Source: Diphasiastrum complanatum
Lineage: Eukaryota; Streptophyta; Lycopodiopsida; Lycopodiales; Lycopodiaceae
Direction: 5' to 3'
Assembly (NCBI GenBank): GCA_029204225.1
Contig: CM055093.1
Location: 18,127,041-18,191,040, forward strand
Length of the DNA: 64,000 nt
Below, piece after piece: positions 10,489 to 22,840 of the stretch (the stretch's first letter is position 1; every line of letters starts with the position of its first letter). The translations under genes were made by a program, and so were the position numbers. The notes beneath the pieces were generated by a model that did no database searches, was not told where the DNA came from, and was given only the letters and a program-made list of their open reading frames with translations.

Positions 10489-10745
10489 GTGAGAAAAGCT
10501 GACACTACCTCTACTGCTAAAATCATATACGAAAATATGCTTGTTTGTTTTGGCTGCCCCTCAAAACTAGTAAGGAATTGTGGTACTCGTTTTCTAATTA
10601 AAACCATCACTCACTTCTTATATTCATATATGGTTGTCCATCCAAAAAGTATGCCCTATTACTCATGCTATAATGGACAAGCAAAATCATCAAACACGAT
10701 ACTTTGTACCATTCTCAAGAAAATGGTTGAGGCCACCCCACTCAA
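10489..10745 (+). pseudogene. Ty3/Gypsy integrase relic
   Basis: The translated stretch contains a YENMLVCFGCPSKLVRN segment, then GTRFLIKTI, then YSCYNGQAKSSNTIL. This order fits the catalytic core of plant Ty3/Gypsy integrases (FGCP, the second catalytic Asp region, GTHF, NGQAE). The catalytic Asp and Glu positions appear substituted (RNCGT, GQAKS), so it cannot be active. It is an isolated piece without LTR or reverse transcriptase nearby. Confidence 0.6.
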
Positions 10746-10849
10746 ACTATACTTAAATTCAATTATAAACATAGATGTAAAGCTAAATCTAAATCTAAAC
10801 AAGGGCATGAAGCTAAACTTTACTATAAAAATAGACCTAATCTAAACCT

Positions 10850-11900
10850 ATATCCAGTAGTAGCCTAAACTTACAATACGTAGTGATTCAAAATCTAGTT
10901 GCCAACAAACATTCCCTTTGAATTGTTGACCAGTATCATCAATATGGATGTTCTTCTCTTCAATATTATTCTTTGAATATTTGATTAGACAAATTCATAT
11001 TGAACATGTTCCTTTTGTGTCTATTCAACACTGTAGACTTGTATGTAAATTTGAATATCTTCAAATCATACTCTCAATTAAGTGTGTTAGACAAGATAAT
11101 CTATTACTTTATCAAGTAGAAGTTAGATAAAATTCTTTCTCACAACAAGTCTCAACGAGAGAACCCTCGACTATTGATCCTGAACAATCGACTGTTGGCT
11201 TATTCAAATTGAATAAGTGGCTTTGGCTTTTTATTATTGAGTATAGTATTTTGCCCTCAACAATAGAACAACTACCTTGTAAAGCAATAATTCTTCCGAA
11301 TCTTCTTACGATTGATTTTTTAAGATGTAAAGTCTGAGTTTCAAATGTCAAAATGAAACATTGATTCCATAAGTATAAATTATAGTAGAATTTTAAAGTG
11401 AATTGTAGAATTCAAACATAAATGTTAACTTCAAATATATCAATCGAAATATAGCCTTTAGTTCAGTTTGCGGATGAGCAACTACTATTGTAAAAAACTA
11501 AATACCTAACTTGTTTGACAAACAAGGAGCTTATCTCTAAGTGCGAGACAATCAACTTACAAACTAGAAGCAATCGGCAGAAACAATAAGAGATTAATTT
11601 GTGAATGTAAGGAACTCAATGAACTCAATTCTCTAGTGAACTCAGATCCAGCAATACATTTGTAAACATTGACATGCAAAAAATATATGATAGACATTTA
11701 TATCAACCTAAAGATGTAAAAATTATAATATTATATCCATCTATCAACTTTGATCCACCAACTCATCTACAAATTAAGTTATAAAATATTAATGTCATTT
11801 TGGCACAAATGATGGCTTGTGAAAAGTTTTCATATAAACCCAGATAAATGTCAATTTTTCTAGGCCATCACATATGTTAATTAAGCATAAAATGATGACA
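10850..11900. other. AT-rich spacer, no gene seen
   Basis: Only short, unsupported open frames on both strands. There are no LTR ends, terminal repeats or domain motifs that I can recognise. Confidence 0.5.
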
Positions 11901-13130
11901 AGCCTACTTCTCACATATATTTGTTTGTGGAGGCACAATCTTGGAGGCAAGACCAACAAGAAGAAAGGGGGAATGAGGCATGGCATTAGTGGAGGTGAGC
12001 ATGGCAAAGAATTGGCTAAGTAGAGGAGGTAGAGTGAGCATTCTTGACTCAAGAAAAATAACATCCAATGCTATTATTGCAAAAACTGGGGAACATTGCA
12101 AAAGAGTGTTATAAAAGAACTAGGAATTAAAAAGAAAAGAGATTGCAAATCATGTAGACATAGCTGAGTCAAAAGAGAAGGAAGAATTGGTGCCAATGAT
12201 GGCAACCATGAGAGAGCAAAGGTTTGATGAAAGATCACATAATAAAGAGAACTTTGTTGCATGATCAAATATATAAGTAAGGATCCATATAGAATTAATG
12301 AGTTGTGGGATTTGGATTCTAGGGCAATGGCCCACATGACAGCTAACAAAAGGTGGTGTTTACGTAACATAAAACAATGGTTAAGAATAACACAATAGTG
12401 AGGGCACCATGAATGGGAAATGTGTGCATTCAACTTTCCAAAAGAAAGAAAAGCATATTGCACAATGTGTCATATGCCCTAGGTCACCAAGAGCTTTTTG
12501 CCCATTAGCAAGATGATTGAGATGGAATTTGATGTGGTTTTCTTAGAAAGAATGTGCAAAGTATGGAAGGACAATGAGGTACAGACAATCGGTTTAAAGA
12601 TGGGAGGGAGACTATTCAAACCAGGAGGGACTATTATGAGGACATATTATGCATTTCTAGAGATTGTAGAAAATAGAAACACAAGAGACTCGATCACTTA
12701 GGAGGAGATACAGATTTGTAAGGAGAAGATGGTATTGGGTCTTGACAACAAATAGAAATGGGATTATGTGGATGTGTGAAGGATGTGTGATTGGAAGACA
12801 ACACCATGAACCTTCTAAAATAAGGCCAAGTATTTAGAGCAATAAGATCTTGAAATTAGTTCACATTGACATATTTGGTCCCATGGAAAAGAAATTGCTA
12901 GCTCATTTTAAATCATGTTCTATGTTCATAAAAAGCTATAGCAGAGGAATTCCAATTCACACATTGAGAATAATTGAGCAATTTAAACATTTTATTGTTC
13001 TACCTAAAAATTAAATGAGAGAAAAAAAATCAAGAGTTTAAGATTGGATAGTGGGGGGGAGGGATTAATAGAGAACAAATTTAGAGACATTTTCCATGAA
13101 AGAGGACTTCATCTCCCCAGTGCCAGATGG
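11900..13130 (+). pseudogene. Highly decayed Ty1/Copia gag-pol relic
   Basis: In order on the plus strand, with frequent frame changes, I can see a degraded zinc knuckle (CYYCKNWG, about 12072), a protease active site changed to DSRAMAHMT (about 12315), a GAG-pre-integrase finger ending CEGCVIGRQH (about 12778) and the start of the integrase core, LVHIDIFGPM (about 12855). This order is that of Copia elements. Many stops and shifts and a Gly-to-Arg change in the protease motif make it long dead. No LTRs are identified. Confidence 0.65.
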
Positions 13131-13853
13131 GATGATCATGTTTTTACTAATAAAATTGACTCTACAACAAGTTCCTATCTAAATTCACCATGAGTTATAC
13201 TCCCTACTCTTAAAAATCCTAACTGGAAATATCATATATGAGTGCATAATACCATGATTTTAACAATATTGTTTTGGTTTGTTTATTTTAAAAAGTATTA
13301 TATGACCATAGAAACATGTCTCTCAATTTTTTGTCAATTTGGTGTTATGTAGAGATAGATATCAGCATCTAAAGTTACCCACGTCAAGTGCTGAAAAGTA
13401 TTGAAAATTATTGAAAGGTGCTAGAAAGTTTCAGCTCTTTTGGAGGTGCTTTTTACAACCCTTTCTTTGGCTGTCTACTTTCAAAAATCCTCCATGACCA
13501 TTGAAACATGTCTATAAAAAAAATCAAATATGGAAAAACCTAAAGTTACCCATGTGAAGTGCTGAAAAGTGCTAAAAATTGAAGTTTTTTTGGGGTAAAT
13601 TGTCATCAATTGAGAGAGAAAAATATTTAAGTCTCCCAATGACACAATGAAGAGTCAAGTCTAGGTCCACGTACAATTAAAATATTAAAATTTTAATCAT
13701 TTAATGGCATGTTATGTCTCGTCAAGTGACCAAGGGTTTTATGTGCGCGTTTGGATCATCAAATCCATTGTTTTGATCAATCATTCAAGTGCCAAATTTA
13801 TTTGTTTTGTAGGCTTGATCTACGATCATAGGTTTGGGAGAAAATGAGATCTT
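13131..13853. repeat. Spacer with imperfect repeats
   Basis: Two related blocks (about 13290-13420 and 13490-13580) share GACCATNGAAACATGTCT, AAAGTTACCCA and AAGTGCTGAAAAGT. No coding signal is seen. It may be LTR-derived, but no ends are recognisable. Confidence 0.45.
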
Positions 13854-16648
13854 TTGAGTGCTTGTATTCAAGAACCTGCTGAAATAAATGGTCTTTGTCG
13901 GATCTATCATAGACGATCAAGATGCAGTAATGCAACTGCTTACAAGCTTTCCAACCTCATACGACAGTTGAGTGATGATCATCAGAACCCATCCAGAGTT
14001 GATTGTTTCAAGAGTCATCGCAATATTATTGCAGAAAGACACTTGAAGGAACGAATTCCTCGACTGATTCTCATGCCTTCTACACCAATAGAGGCATGAC
14101 TAAGCATAAGAAGAAGAAAGGCCCGAACCAATCAAGGCAAGACCAGAAATCAACACATCATAAAGAGCAGGCGAACCCGTAAACAAGGAAGAAGCTGTTC
14201 TATATATACTACAAAAGAAACAACCACGAGATTCAAAGCTGTCGGATACTACAGGCAAATAACAACAATAAAGGACAGTCAAATCAAATGGTGAATGCAG
14301 CTACAGAAGCTCCTCAGCCCATTCAAGAAGCGGCACATGATGCTTTCATGACTAGCCATCAAGGAGCATCCAACGACAATTCTTGGTTCTCGGATTCTGG
14401 TGCCACTCAGCATATGACGAGTCTTATTGGCTGTTTTGAGTCCTATACGCCCTACAGTACTAGGAAGTAATACTTTCTAAAGTCTTGTATGTACCCAACC
14501 TGTCTACAAATCTGCTCTCTGAGAGCGGAATTATAGATCTAGGACATAAAGTAGAATTTGAATGTGATCAATTCAAAGTAGTCAATAGGACAGGCAAGAT
14601 TCTAGCACTCGGAAAGAGCCGTGGATACTTGTATAGATTAAGTCATTGCTTTTTTGCCTCTAGTCAGGCACTCAGTACTTCTATTCAAGCAAATAAAAGT
14701 CTACTTTGGCATTATAGATTTGGTCACTTGAATCATGCTTCTGTACAAAAAATGTTTAAACAATCTATTGTTTTTCAATATCATGATAATAAAGTCGAAT
14801 TACTTGTCTGTCAAGACTGTTTAGTCGGTAAACAAACTAGGAAACCATTTAGATCAAGCCATCAACATACTGCTAGAGGGTTATTAGATGTTGTACATAT
14901 AGACATTTGTGGCCCAATGTAGAATCTTTCTCTGAAGGATGCAAAGTATTTCATAACTTTTATTGATGAATTCTCCAGAAGGAGTATGGTGTATTTTATC
15001 AAGTAGAAATCAGAAGCTTTCAATTGCTTTAGAATCTTCAAAGAGCGTGCAAAAAAAGAGACTGAAAAGATGATCAAAGCTTTGAGGTCTGACAATGGTG
15101 GAAAGTACATCTCTACCGAATTTAAGGAGTATTGCCAGAGCCAAGGCATTGAGCAGCAATTTATCACTCCTTATTCCCCTCAATCAAATGGCTTAGCCGA
15201 GAGGAAGAACCATACCCTAGTCGAATCGGCTAAATGTATGCTGGCACATGCATCATTGCCAAAGAGCTTCTGGGTCGAAGCTATCTCCATTGTAGCTTAC
15301 ATCCAAAACATATGTTCAACCAAGGCCCTCTCAAGCAGAACACCCCATGTGGACAGGCTCTAAGCCTTTTGTGAAGAACCTACAAGTATTCGCATGCATT
15401 GTCTATGTGTAGATCCCAAAAGAGACAAGGAAAAAAATTCACCTTCCAAGGTCTCAAGACCATCATGATTGGATACACTTCATCTGACGATACCCAGCAG
15501 ATCTTGTTCAGCCGAGTAATTGTCTTTATCGAGAATCAGTTCATCGACTTTAAAGACAAAGGAATTGTTCCAAGAGGACCTTCAAAGTCTGCCATTGACA
15601 CGCCAATCCGAGCTTCAAGCTCAAGTATGTCCATCATCGTAACATGAGGATTTGCTCAGATCCCCAACATTGACTACAACAAGACTTTCAATCCGGTAGT
15701 CAAGCATTCATCAATCCAAGCCCTCCTATCATATGCTGTAGCAGCCAACCTTGAAATGCATCGACTTGATGTACAACAGCTTACCTGAATGGAGTTATAG
15801 AAGAAGACATCTACATGATCCAACTCGAGATACGTTCTAGAAGGTATGAAGAAACATGTCTGTAAACTCCATAAGCCACTTTGAACTTGAAGAAATCTGC
15901 TAGAGCTTGGTTTCAAAGAATCAACACATTCCTCATCCAACAAGGCTTCCAACCAAGCATTGTCGATTGCAACATTTATTTCAAGTCAGTGCAACAATCC
16001 TTCATTATCATCACATTATATGTGTATGCTTTTTAGCAAACAATGCCAATTTGGTTAAGGATGCTAAACAGATGCTGTTTTTTGAGTTCGACATGACTGA
16101 TCTGGGTGAAGCTCACTTCTGTCTGGGCATTCAGATCCACAAAGACAGAGCAAGTCGACTAATCTACATTACTCAACAAAGGTATCTTCACAACGTTCTT
16201 GTCAGATATAATCTTATTAACTGTAAATTAGCTCACTCACCGATGGATCCAAACATGCGATTGTCAAAGGACCAATGTCCTCAGCCCAAGCAGGAAGAGG
16301 AGCAGATGAGAGAGTATCCTTATCGATCGATACTTGGATCTCTCATGTATGCAATGGTGTGTACAAGACCTGACATCTCTTTTGCAGGAGTTCCATTCTT
16401 TTCGGATAACCTCGAAGGATGGTAGTTATCTCATCATCGACATCTCACCAAAACATCTACAATGCATTGGCTTCCCTAACCTAGGTGAGACGATTCATGG
16501 CAAAGGTACCAGCTATGCTTCAAAATACTTCACGAAGTTCCTGCTGGAAGACGACAAGACCATTACGCAGATAAATGATGGCATTGCTATCAACCTCATC
16601 AAGGATCCTAAGCTCCGAGCAACATCAGAAATTATGATGGAATGGTAG
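13854..16648 (+). pseudogene. Ty1/Copia element 1, decayed gag-pol
   Basis: Domains follow Copia order. A zinc knuckle at about 14188 has lost both first cysteines (FYIYYKRNNH). The protease site is DSGATQHMT (about 14396). A GAG-pre-integrase finger with WHYRFGHLN and CQDC (14709-14820) precedes an integrase core with VHIDICGPM (about 14893), LRSDNGGKY (about 15085) and LAERKNHTL, so the D, D and E residues are present. The reverse transcriptase starts at about 15655 (FNPVVKHSSIQ, MHRLDVQ) and has lost the YVDD box. RNase H remnants (INDGIAINLIKDPKLR) end near 16648. Stops at 14920 and 15004 and several shifts break it. No LTR pair is recognised. Confidence 0.85.
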
Positions 16649-17337
16649 AGGTTCATATTGTCAAAATGGATCACAATCCACCAAGCGACTTTTCTTTAAA
16701 CCTCAAAATGAATGATTCCACTCAGAATTACAAGTCGGCGGAGAAAGTTTCTGAAAAGTTATGTGTGGCCTTGAAATCTAGAAAATCCACCACCAAGTAT
16801 GGATACCTCTTACACATGTTGGTCACACAACACATGGGGACAACGAACGACCGCAGTTCTCAAAGAGCTAGTGGAAATATATCCTAGCACAAAAAAGCAA
16901 GCCAGTCCTCAAGTATCAACCGAACCTACCTTATCAGCACCTCCCACAAAGAAGTAGAAGAGTAAGATAGTAAGCACTGAAGAAGACATCTCCCATGATA
17001 CCTTATTCAGTGATATAGGGGTAGAGTATGTTGAATCCGTAGGGAGCCATAAAACTTCTCAAATCCCAAAGGAGATTTTGGCGCAACAATAGGCCCTACT
17101 TCAACAGGCCCAACAAAGAAGAGAAGCAGTAGTAGGAATCAACAAGAAGATTTATCAAAATCGCCAATGACAATCTCGCCTCCAAGAAGTCCAACAAATC
17201 CGGGACGAAAAAGCTTTGATCGGTGTGAGACCACCAATCCAATATGGAGGGGAATAATATTAGCAACACAGTGAAAAATAAAAAGAAATAAAACTCCGTG
17301 GCATGTGCATTGTAAGTCCACGTATGAGTAAATGTAA
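16649..17337 (+). other. Unassigned downstream region of Copia element 1
   Basis: A weak open frame with interruptions continues past the RNase H relic (about 16880-17200) and is rich in Gln, Lys and Glu, including QQAQQRREAVVG. It matches no domain I know. 17285-17330 is a short extra copy of the first part of the MITE arm that follows. Confidence 0.35.
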
Positions 17338-17817
17338 ATAAACTTCTAATATGGCATGTGTTTTGTAGGTCCATGGATAGAAGCTTAAATAAATAAAAAT
17401 TTAAACTTAGACTTAGAACTTAAGCTTAAAAATAAAAGATAAAATATAGATTGCGACTAAACTAAGCAATAAAACAATAATAAGCATGCCACAATTAAAA
17501 TCGATGAAAAGAAGGCAAGAGGAGGCCCGAGCACCTTCCCTCAAGCTACCTTCCCAAAGAGAACACAAGAAGAGCCTTCCATAAGCTTCCACTAACTTAT
17601 GGGATTAGTTTCTAAACTTGCCATTCTAAGGCTTCTCAACTTCTAACTTATGACTTAGAACTTTAGAATCTCTAACTTTAGAACTTAAGATAACTTAGAA
17701 TCTTTTATTTCTAAGCTTAAGTTTCTTAAGTTTAAGTTCTAAGTCTAAGTCTAAGTTTCTATTTATTTAAGCTTCTACCCATGGACTTACAAAACACATG
17801 CCATAGTAGAAGTTTAT
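17338..17817. mobile_element. Tourist/Harbinger-like MITE (480 bp) with TAA target duplication
   Basis: Long inverted arms of about 100-115 bp (17338-17445 and 17703-17817) fold back on each other. The left end is ATAAACTTCTA and the right end its complement TAGAAGTTTAT. TAA flanks both sides (17335-17337 and 17818-17820), the TWA-type target of PIF/Harbinger elements. The core has no coding capacity. A partial extra copy of the left arm is stacked just outside (17285-17330). Confidence 0.78.
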
Positions 17818-17820
17818 TAA

Positions 17821-19160
17821 TTTTCAAAGGGCAAAGGGAAGAGCAAGTGGTCTAAAGGACAAGATCATGGTGAGTCTTCTTCTTTTGATAAGAAGAAAGA
17901 TAGGTCTAGATTGAAGTGCTTCTATTGTGGCATCAAGGAAAAAAATTTTAGTGATTTCTACAAGAAGAAGAGAGATCAAAAAGATAAACAAGGCAATTTC
18001 ACTTTTGATGAGGATGGTATTGGTGATCAAAACTCAAATGATGATATGTTTTTTATGTCTTCTTGTTTGCTAACCAATGATGGAGAGATTGATCCATGCA
18101 GGATTGATAGTGGAGCAAGCTTTCATATGACATATCACAAAGAGTACTTCACTTCTTTGGTGTCTTATGAAAGAGAAAATAAGGTCATCACTAATGGCCA
18201 ATGGTGGTAAAGCTGTTATCAAAGGCATTGGTACTATTCCTATTTCTCTCTCATCTACAAATAGGAATGTTCATTTGAAGAATGTTTTGTTCATACCTTC
18301 AATTACTAAGAATGTACTTTGTGTGTGTCAAATGGTTGACAAAGGGATCAACGTGAAATTTGTTGGTGTTTGGTCAAAAGGAATGGAGTCTTGATTGCTC
18401 AAGTCAAGAGACAAGGTGAGCTCTACAAACTTGATGTATTTGTTGGTTCTAACCATGGTGGCTTGAAGGAAAAAAAGCAAGTAGGTGCTTTGTTCAACGT
18501 CAAAGTCACAAAGGTTGTCTTATTCTAGATCTAGCTCAAGATCTAAGATGTCTTTTCATTTAGTACATTTGGATTTGCATTGTACTAGTTCTTTGAGTAT
18601 TGGAGGAGCAAAGATGTTTGTTACTTGCATTGATGACTTTAGTAGTTATTAAACTTATCTTCTAAAGTGTGAGGATGAAGTATTTGATGTCTTTCTCAAG
18701 TTCAAGAATCAAGTGCTTAAGTTTGGCAAATGAAAACTTATCAACAAAGTTCAAAAAGGTTTGTGTGGCACATGGGATCAAGAGGGAGCTTTCAAACTCA
18801 AAGGTTCTATATGGTGTGGAAGAAAGGAAGGTCAATCTTTTTGAAAGAGCTAAATTTATGAGGATGAATGCAAATCTTCCCAAGTTATTTTGGGGTGAAG
18901 CCTTGATGTGTGCTAACTTTGTTTGCAATAGGTACTCAAATGAAGACTTGGATGGTAAGAGTTCATTTGAAGTTCTTTTTGGTAAGAAGCCAAGGATGGA
19001 GCATTTGAAGATCTTTGAGTACTTGCTATGTCAACTCATCTTTTGGATTCTTTAAAGCAATCTTTGTTGGATGTAGTAAAGTAAGGAGAGCTTATAGGTT
19101 TTACATTCCTAAGTCAAAGAAAGTTCACATTTCTAAGGATGTTGTCCTTGAATAGGAGAA
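17821..19160 (+). pseudogene. Ty1/Copia element 2, decayed gag-protease-integrase
   Basis: Just right of the MITE, a zinc-knuckle relic (CFYCGIKEKN, 17920) is followed by protease DSGASFHMT (about 18106), a KNVLFIPSITKNVLCV segment (18277 onward), integrase core start LVHLDLHCT (about 18562) with CIDDFSSY, and the integrase end FWGEALMCANFVCNR (18889 onward). The zinc knuckle has lost its His, and stops and shifts interrupt the integrase. A minus-strand fragment of the same family is at 27995-28186. Confidence 0.8.
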
Positions 19161-20252
19161 TGTGGATAAGCTTGATGTTGTTGAAGTTGATCAATCTAAC
19201 ATTTTTGGTGGTGATGAAGATGTTTCTTTGGATGTTCATGGTGGAGATGCCTCTCCAAGTCAAGTTCTAAGAAGATCCTCAAGGAAAGACAAAAGCCATC
19301 TAGGCTCACATATGATGAGAAAGGTAAGCAAGTGGAAGTGACGCACTTTGCTTTACTCACATGTTTTGGAGAATCTTCTTGTGTAGATGATGCTATGCAA
19401 GTGGATATTGGTTCTCATGGTTTTCTAGCAACTGATGGATCTAGAAAAGAGGTCTTAGCAAATGACTTTGATGGTCAAGAGAAAGATCACGAGGTTGGTC
19501 TCAAAGAGCTTCAACAACACAAAAGGGAAAGTGGCAATTTGGAGCTAGCCAATAGCATCAAAGGAGGGCCAAATGTCAAATATTTTTTGGATATGTTTGT
19601 GTAGGTGTTTGAAAACTCAAGTATGGTCAAACTTAACAACAAGGAAGTGTTGTTCAAGTTTACTTTACTTCTTCTATCTCACATTTGAGCTATTGTATGT
19701 GAATGTGTCCAAATTGTCAATATATGGTGAAACTAGCTACATTATCTTGCAATATCTTATTGTTGGAGTTGTACTAGCATTCTTGGCTGGTTTGGAAATG
19801 AAGCTAATGGAGGTTCATTATGTCACTCATTCATGTCCAAGTCATCAAGTGTTGATGATATCTTGTGGCAAGATGGAGATGAAGGCTCATTCATGGAGTT
19901 TTATGGTGGAGACATATATCAAGAAGGACAAAGATGGAGGAGACAAGCAAGCAAGTGGTCATCACTCAGAATTATTGATTGGTTGTTATAATTTTCTAGA
20001 GTTCAAAGTTTGAAGCATGGTGGAATCATTTCATTTACATTCTATTTGGTTCTTCATGTTCTAATGATATCTTGATGTGTAAAATTGATGTAAGAGATAG
20101 TGAAACATCCGATTTGGTCACGATTCTCTATAGCAATTATGGAAATTAATCTAGAACTTTAGAAAGGAGATCTATACTTAGGACGGGCTTCATTCTAAAG
20201 TTGTATCAAAGTTCTATGGTTAAAACTACGCCAAAACTAGTTGAAGAGGGAG
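19161..20252 (+). mobile_element. Copia element 2, degenerate 3' internal part with polypurine tract
   Basis: No reverse transcriptase motif survives here. The two longer open frames (19332-19604 and 19573-20013) show no domain. The sequence ends with GAAGAGGGAG (20243-20252), a purine tract directly before TGTGAG, which marks the 3' end of an LTR element. Confidence 0.55.
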
Positions 20253-20675
20253 TGTGAGAAATATCAACTAGTTTAGTCATATTTTGGTCAATTGGCAATT
20301 TAGGCCAATATGCATTTTAGACTTAGAGATAGATATTTCAAAGTTATATTAGTCTAAATGTTTTTGAATTACCACTTTTGGAAAGTGAGGAAAAGCAAGT
20401 AGCGAGTTTGGACCCATTCAAATTTGAATGATTGGTACATTGAATCTAGTCCATCATTGTGAGTAGGATTTTGGATCTGGAAGTTTCCATGGAGGGAAAC
20501 CAAATTCAAAATAGGATATACCTGTTAAAAATAGTGTACAAGTGTGGGAGAACATGATTCTCTCTCTCTTATCTCATTTCATGCTTAGACATGAGTTCTC
20601 TTGGGTTCATGTATCCATTGGTGCACTTTTTAATGTTCTCATCCTATTACATTTTGTGTTTTCCTGTTAACAACA
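20253..20675 (+). mobile_element. Copia element 2, probable 3' LTR
   Basis: It starts TGTGAGAAATATCAAC right after a polypurine tract and resembles the start of the solo LTR at 8303-8957 read in its own sense (TG start, CAAC, AGGCC). The right edge is uncertain (about 20670), because no second LTR is available for comparison. Confidence 0.55.
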
Positions 20676-20764
20676 TCATCTGAAATTCTTCATATACTCC
20701 TTTGACACAACATATTACAAATATAAGTTCTTCATTTTTAGATTCAGATATTAGATAAACAATA

Positions 20765-22840
20765 TTGAAAGATCGTTTTGGCGAATTAGAAGATTTAGTG
20801 AGTGATCATGATTCACAAGATTCAATTCACTCAATCACGGATTCAAGTAAATCTATGGATTTTCATCAACCAATTGATCATCGACATGCAAGGTTTTCAC
20901 ATATTCGAAGAAGGTCCACTTCTCAAATCTTGATTCTGATCAAATATAAAAGAACTATTTTTATTGAGAATCCTGATTCTTTTGATACCGTAGAACCAGC
21001 TGGGGTAAATAAACAACCTAATGTTCAAGCAGATATTTCCACACCTTTCTCAACATGTTCAAGCAACTACAAGTGCCATTGGATCAATTTACAAATCTGA
21101 CTTGAAAAAAAAGAAAAGATATAAGAGAGACTTGAAATCTTCACCTATTTTGACAAAATGTCAAACATAATTGATTACAAAACAAGAGATTCGTAAGGGG
21201 TGATGTATTATTTGTTGTTCATCCTCTTGCTTACAAAAATTAAACAACAAGGAGATCCAGGAATTGAGATCCAATTTTTTTTTTTTTGAAGTAAAGATGA
21301 AAAGAATTACAATTCGTGTGCTATAGTGAGACCTGACAAAAACTTGCATGCATATTTTCTAAATGCAACGGAGGTTTGTCGAAAATCCTACAAAGTTGTT
21401 TATACAATTGGAAATTCACATCTTCAAAGAATGCATGCACGACTTCAAAAAGATCCAACATTGCAAGGATCATTTTAGGGTAGAACTATTTCTCCTGATG
21501 CTTTGAATGCTACAATTTGGCTAAAACATTTTGTGAATGTGCATGGAGTGAAATTGCCAAATTCATTATATTTTTACTTGCCAAATAATTTTACAAAATT
21601 GGAGATATTTTTTATGTACAAGGAGTTCGCTAAGACAAAAACTGTTGCCTATTTAAGTTACTCATATTTTCTTAGGATTTGGAAGAGAGAGAAATTTGGT
21701 TTGGTGAAGATTTTTAAAAAATCACAAATGACAGTGTGTTCGGCTTGCGAATTGTTAAAATTTGCCAAACAACTAGCAAATACCAATGATGAGAGAGGTA
21801 AAAATTAATTAACTTTCAATACTTTTAAAACTCTCTTTTTTCTTCTAATTTTTGAATTTTCACATTATCAATATTATGATATTATCATAATTAAATTTTT
21901 ATTGAATATTTTAATTGTCTTTGTAGTGGATGCTACAACAACGTTTCAAGTGCACAAAGATAAACAAACAATTGAAAGACAAAAGTTGGCGAAACATCGA
22001 AAGAAATGCTTGGAATGTCTACAAATATATCTAGGCCTTGTCATCGTTGGCATGGATCAGAAGAAAATGATGTTATCTCATTTCGTTAGAGTGCCAAAAA
22101 ATTTGAACGAGGCAGATTTTATTCAAGTTCATTTCATTGGAGCACTTGTGTTTAGTAGCACATTGGAGTCGAAAGTATTTTTTAATTATCTCAATGTTCA
22201 AAACGATCCAAATTTGACAATTCCCATTATACAAAAGATTATTTGCAAATTTGGTGATAATCTTCCAGAAATACTCTATTTGCAACTTGACAACATAGCT
22301 AGGAAAAATAAATATCAAACTATCATGGCTTACTTGTCCATGTTGGTAGAGAAAAAAACATTTCAAAAAAATAAAAATAGGATTTTTGTTGGTGGGTCAC
22401 ACCCATGATCAAATTGATCAGATGTTTAGTTGTTTTTCCAAAAGACTAAGACGCAAGTAGGCATTTTCTTAAACAGTGCTCTAGAGCACTCTTGAAGAAT
22501 CATACGTGCCAAAGTCAAATGTATCGTTAATTAGACACACATATGATTTTCGTGAATATATTAAAGCGTCCAATGAAACAGATCATTGTGTTGCTACTAT
22601 TAATGACATTAGCTTTCAACACCAGTTCAAAATCAAATGTAATGAAACTAGCATCACATTGCTATGGGGCAAACAATTTTCATGTTAGTTTCATCATTAC
22701 CTGTTGAAGGAGTACGGTTTTTGCTCAATATGCCATCTAGTCAAATCAAGCTTGCTGCGCTGTCTCCCTTGAAGTCCATGCTAGAAGAACAAAAAGCACA
22801 ATGAGAGCATCATGAGGTTGATCCAATTGCCTCATTAAAG
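20765..22840 (+). pseudogene. Decayed DUF7869-type gene, two recognisable exons
   Basis: The right part carries LQLDNIARKNK (a form of LDNCARENK), a late VGHTHDQIDQMF and LLWGKQFS; the left part has VCRKSYKVVYTIG and KSQMTVCSACE. These are hallmarks of the widespread DUF7869 family, thought to be transposase-like or domesticated; I know of no proven function. An intron at 21798-21926 (donor GAG/GTAAAA, acceptor TTTGTAG) restores one frame across the two exons. Lesions are an in-frame TAG at 21476, a +1 shift near 22390 and further stops near 22455. The hydrophilic open frame at 20765-21100 may be its N-terminal part. Several family Cys and Glu positions are substituted. Confidence 0.62.
21798..21926 (+). 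other. 129-bp GT-AG intron in the DUF7869-type gene
   Basis: The T-rich stretch starts GTAAAAATT and ends TTTGTAG. Removing it joins the two open frames in phase, and a stop lies inside it otherwise. This shows the locus comes from a spliced gene and not from a processed copy. Confidence 0.65.

Noticed and set aside
13131-13853. Left LTR of Copia element 1
   Set aside because: No primer-binding site, TG start or matching right copy could be found.
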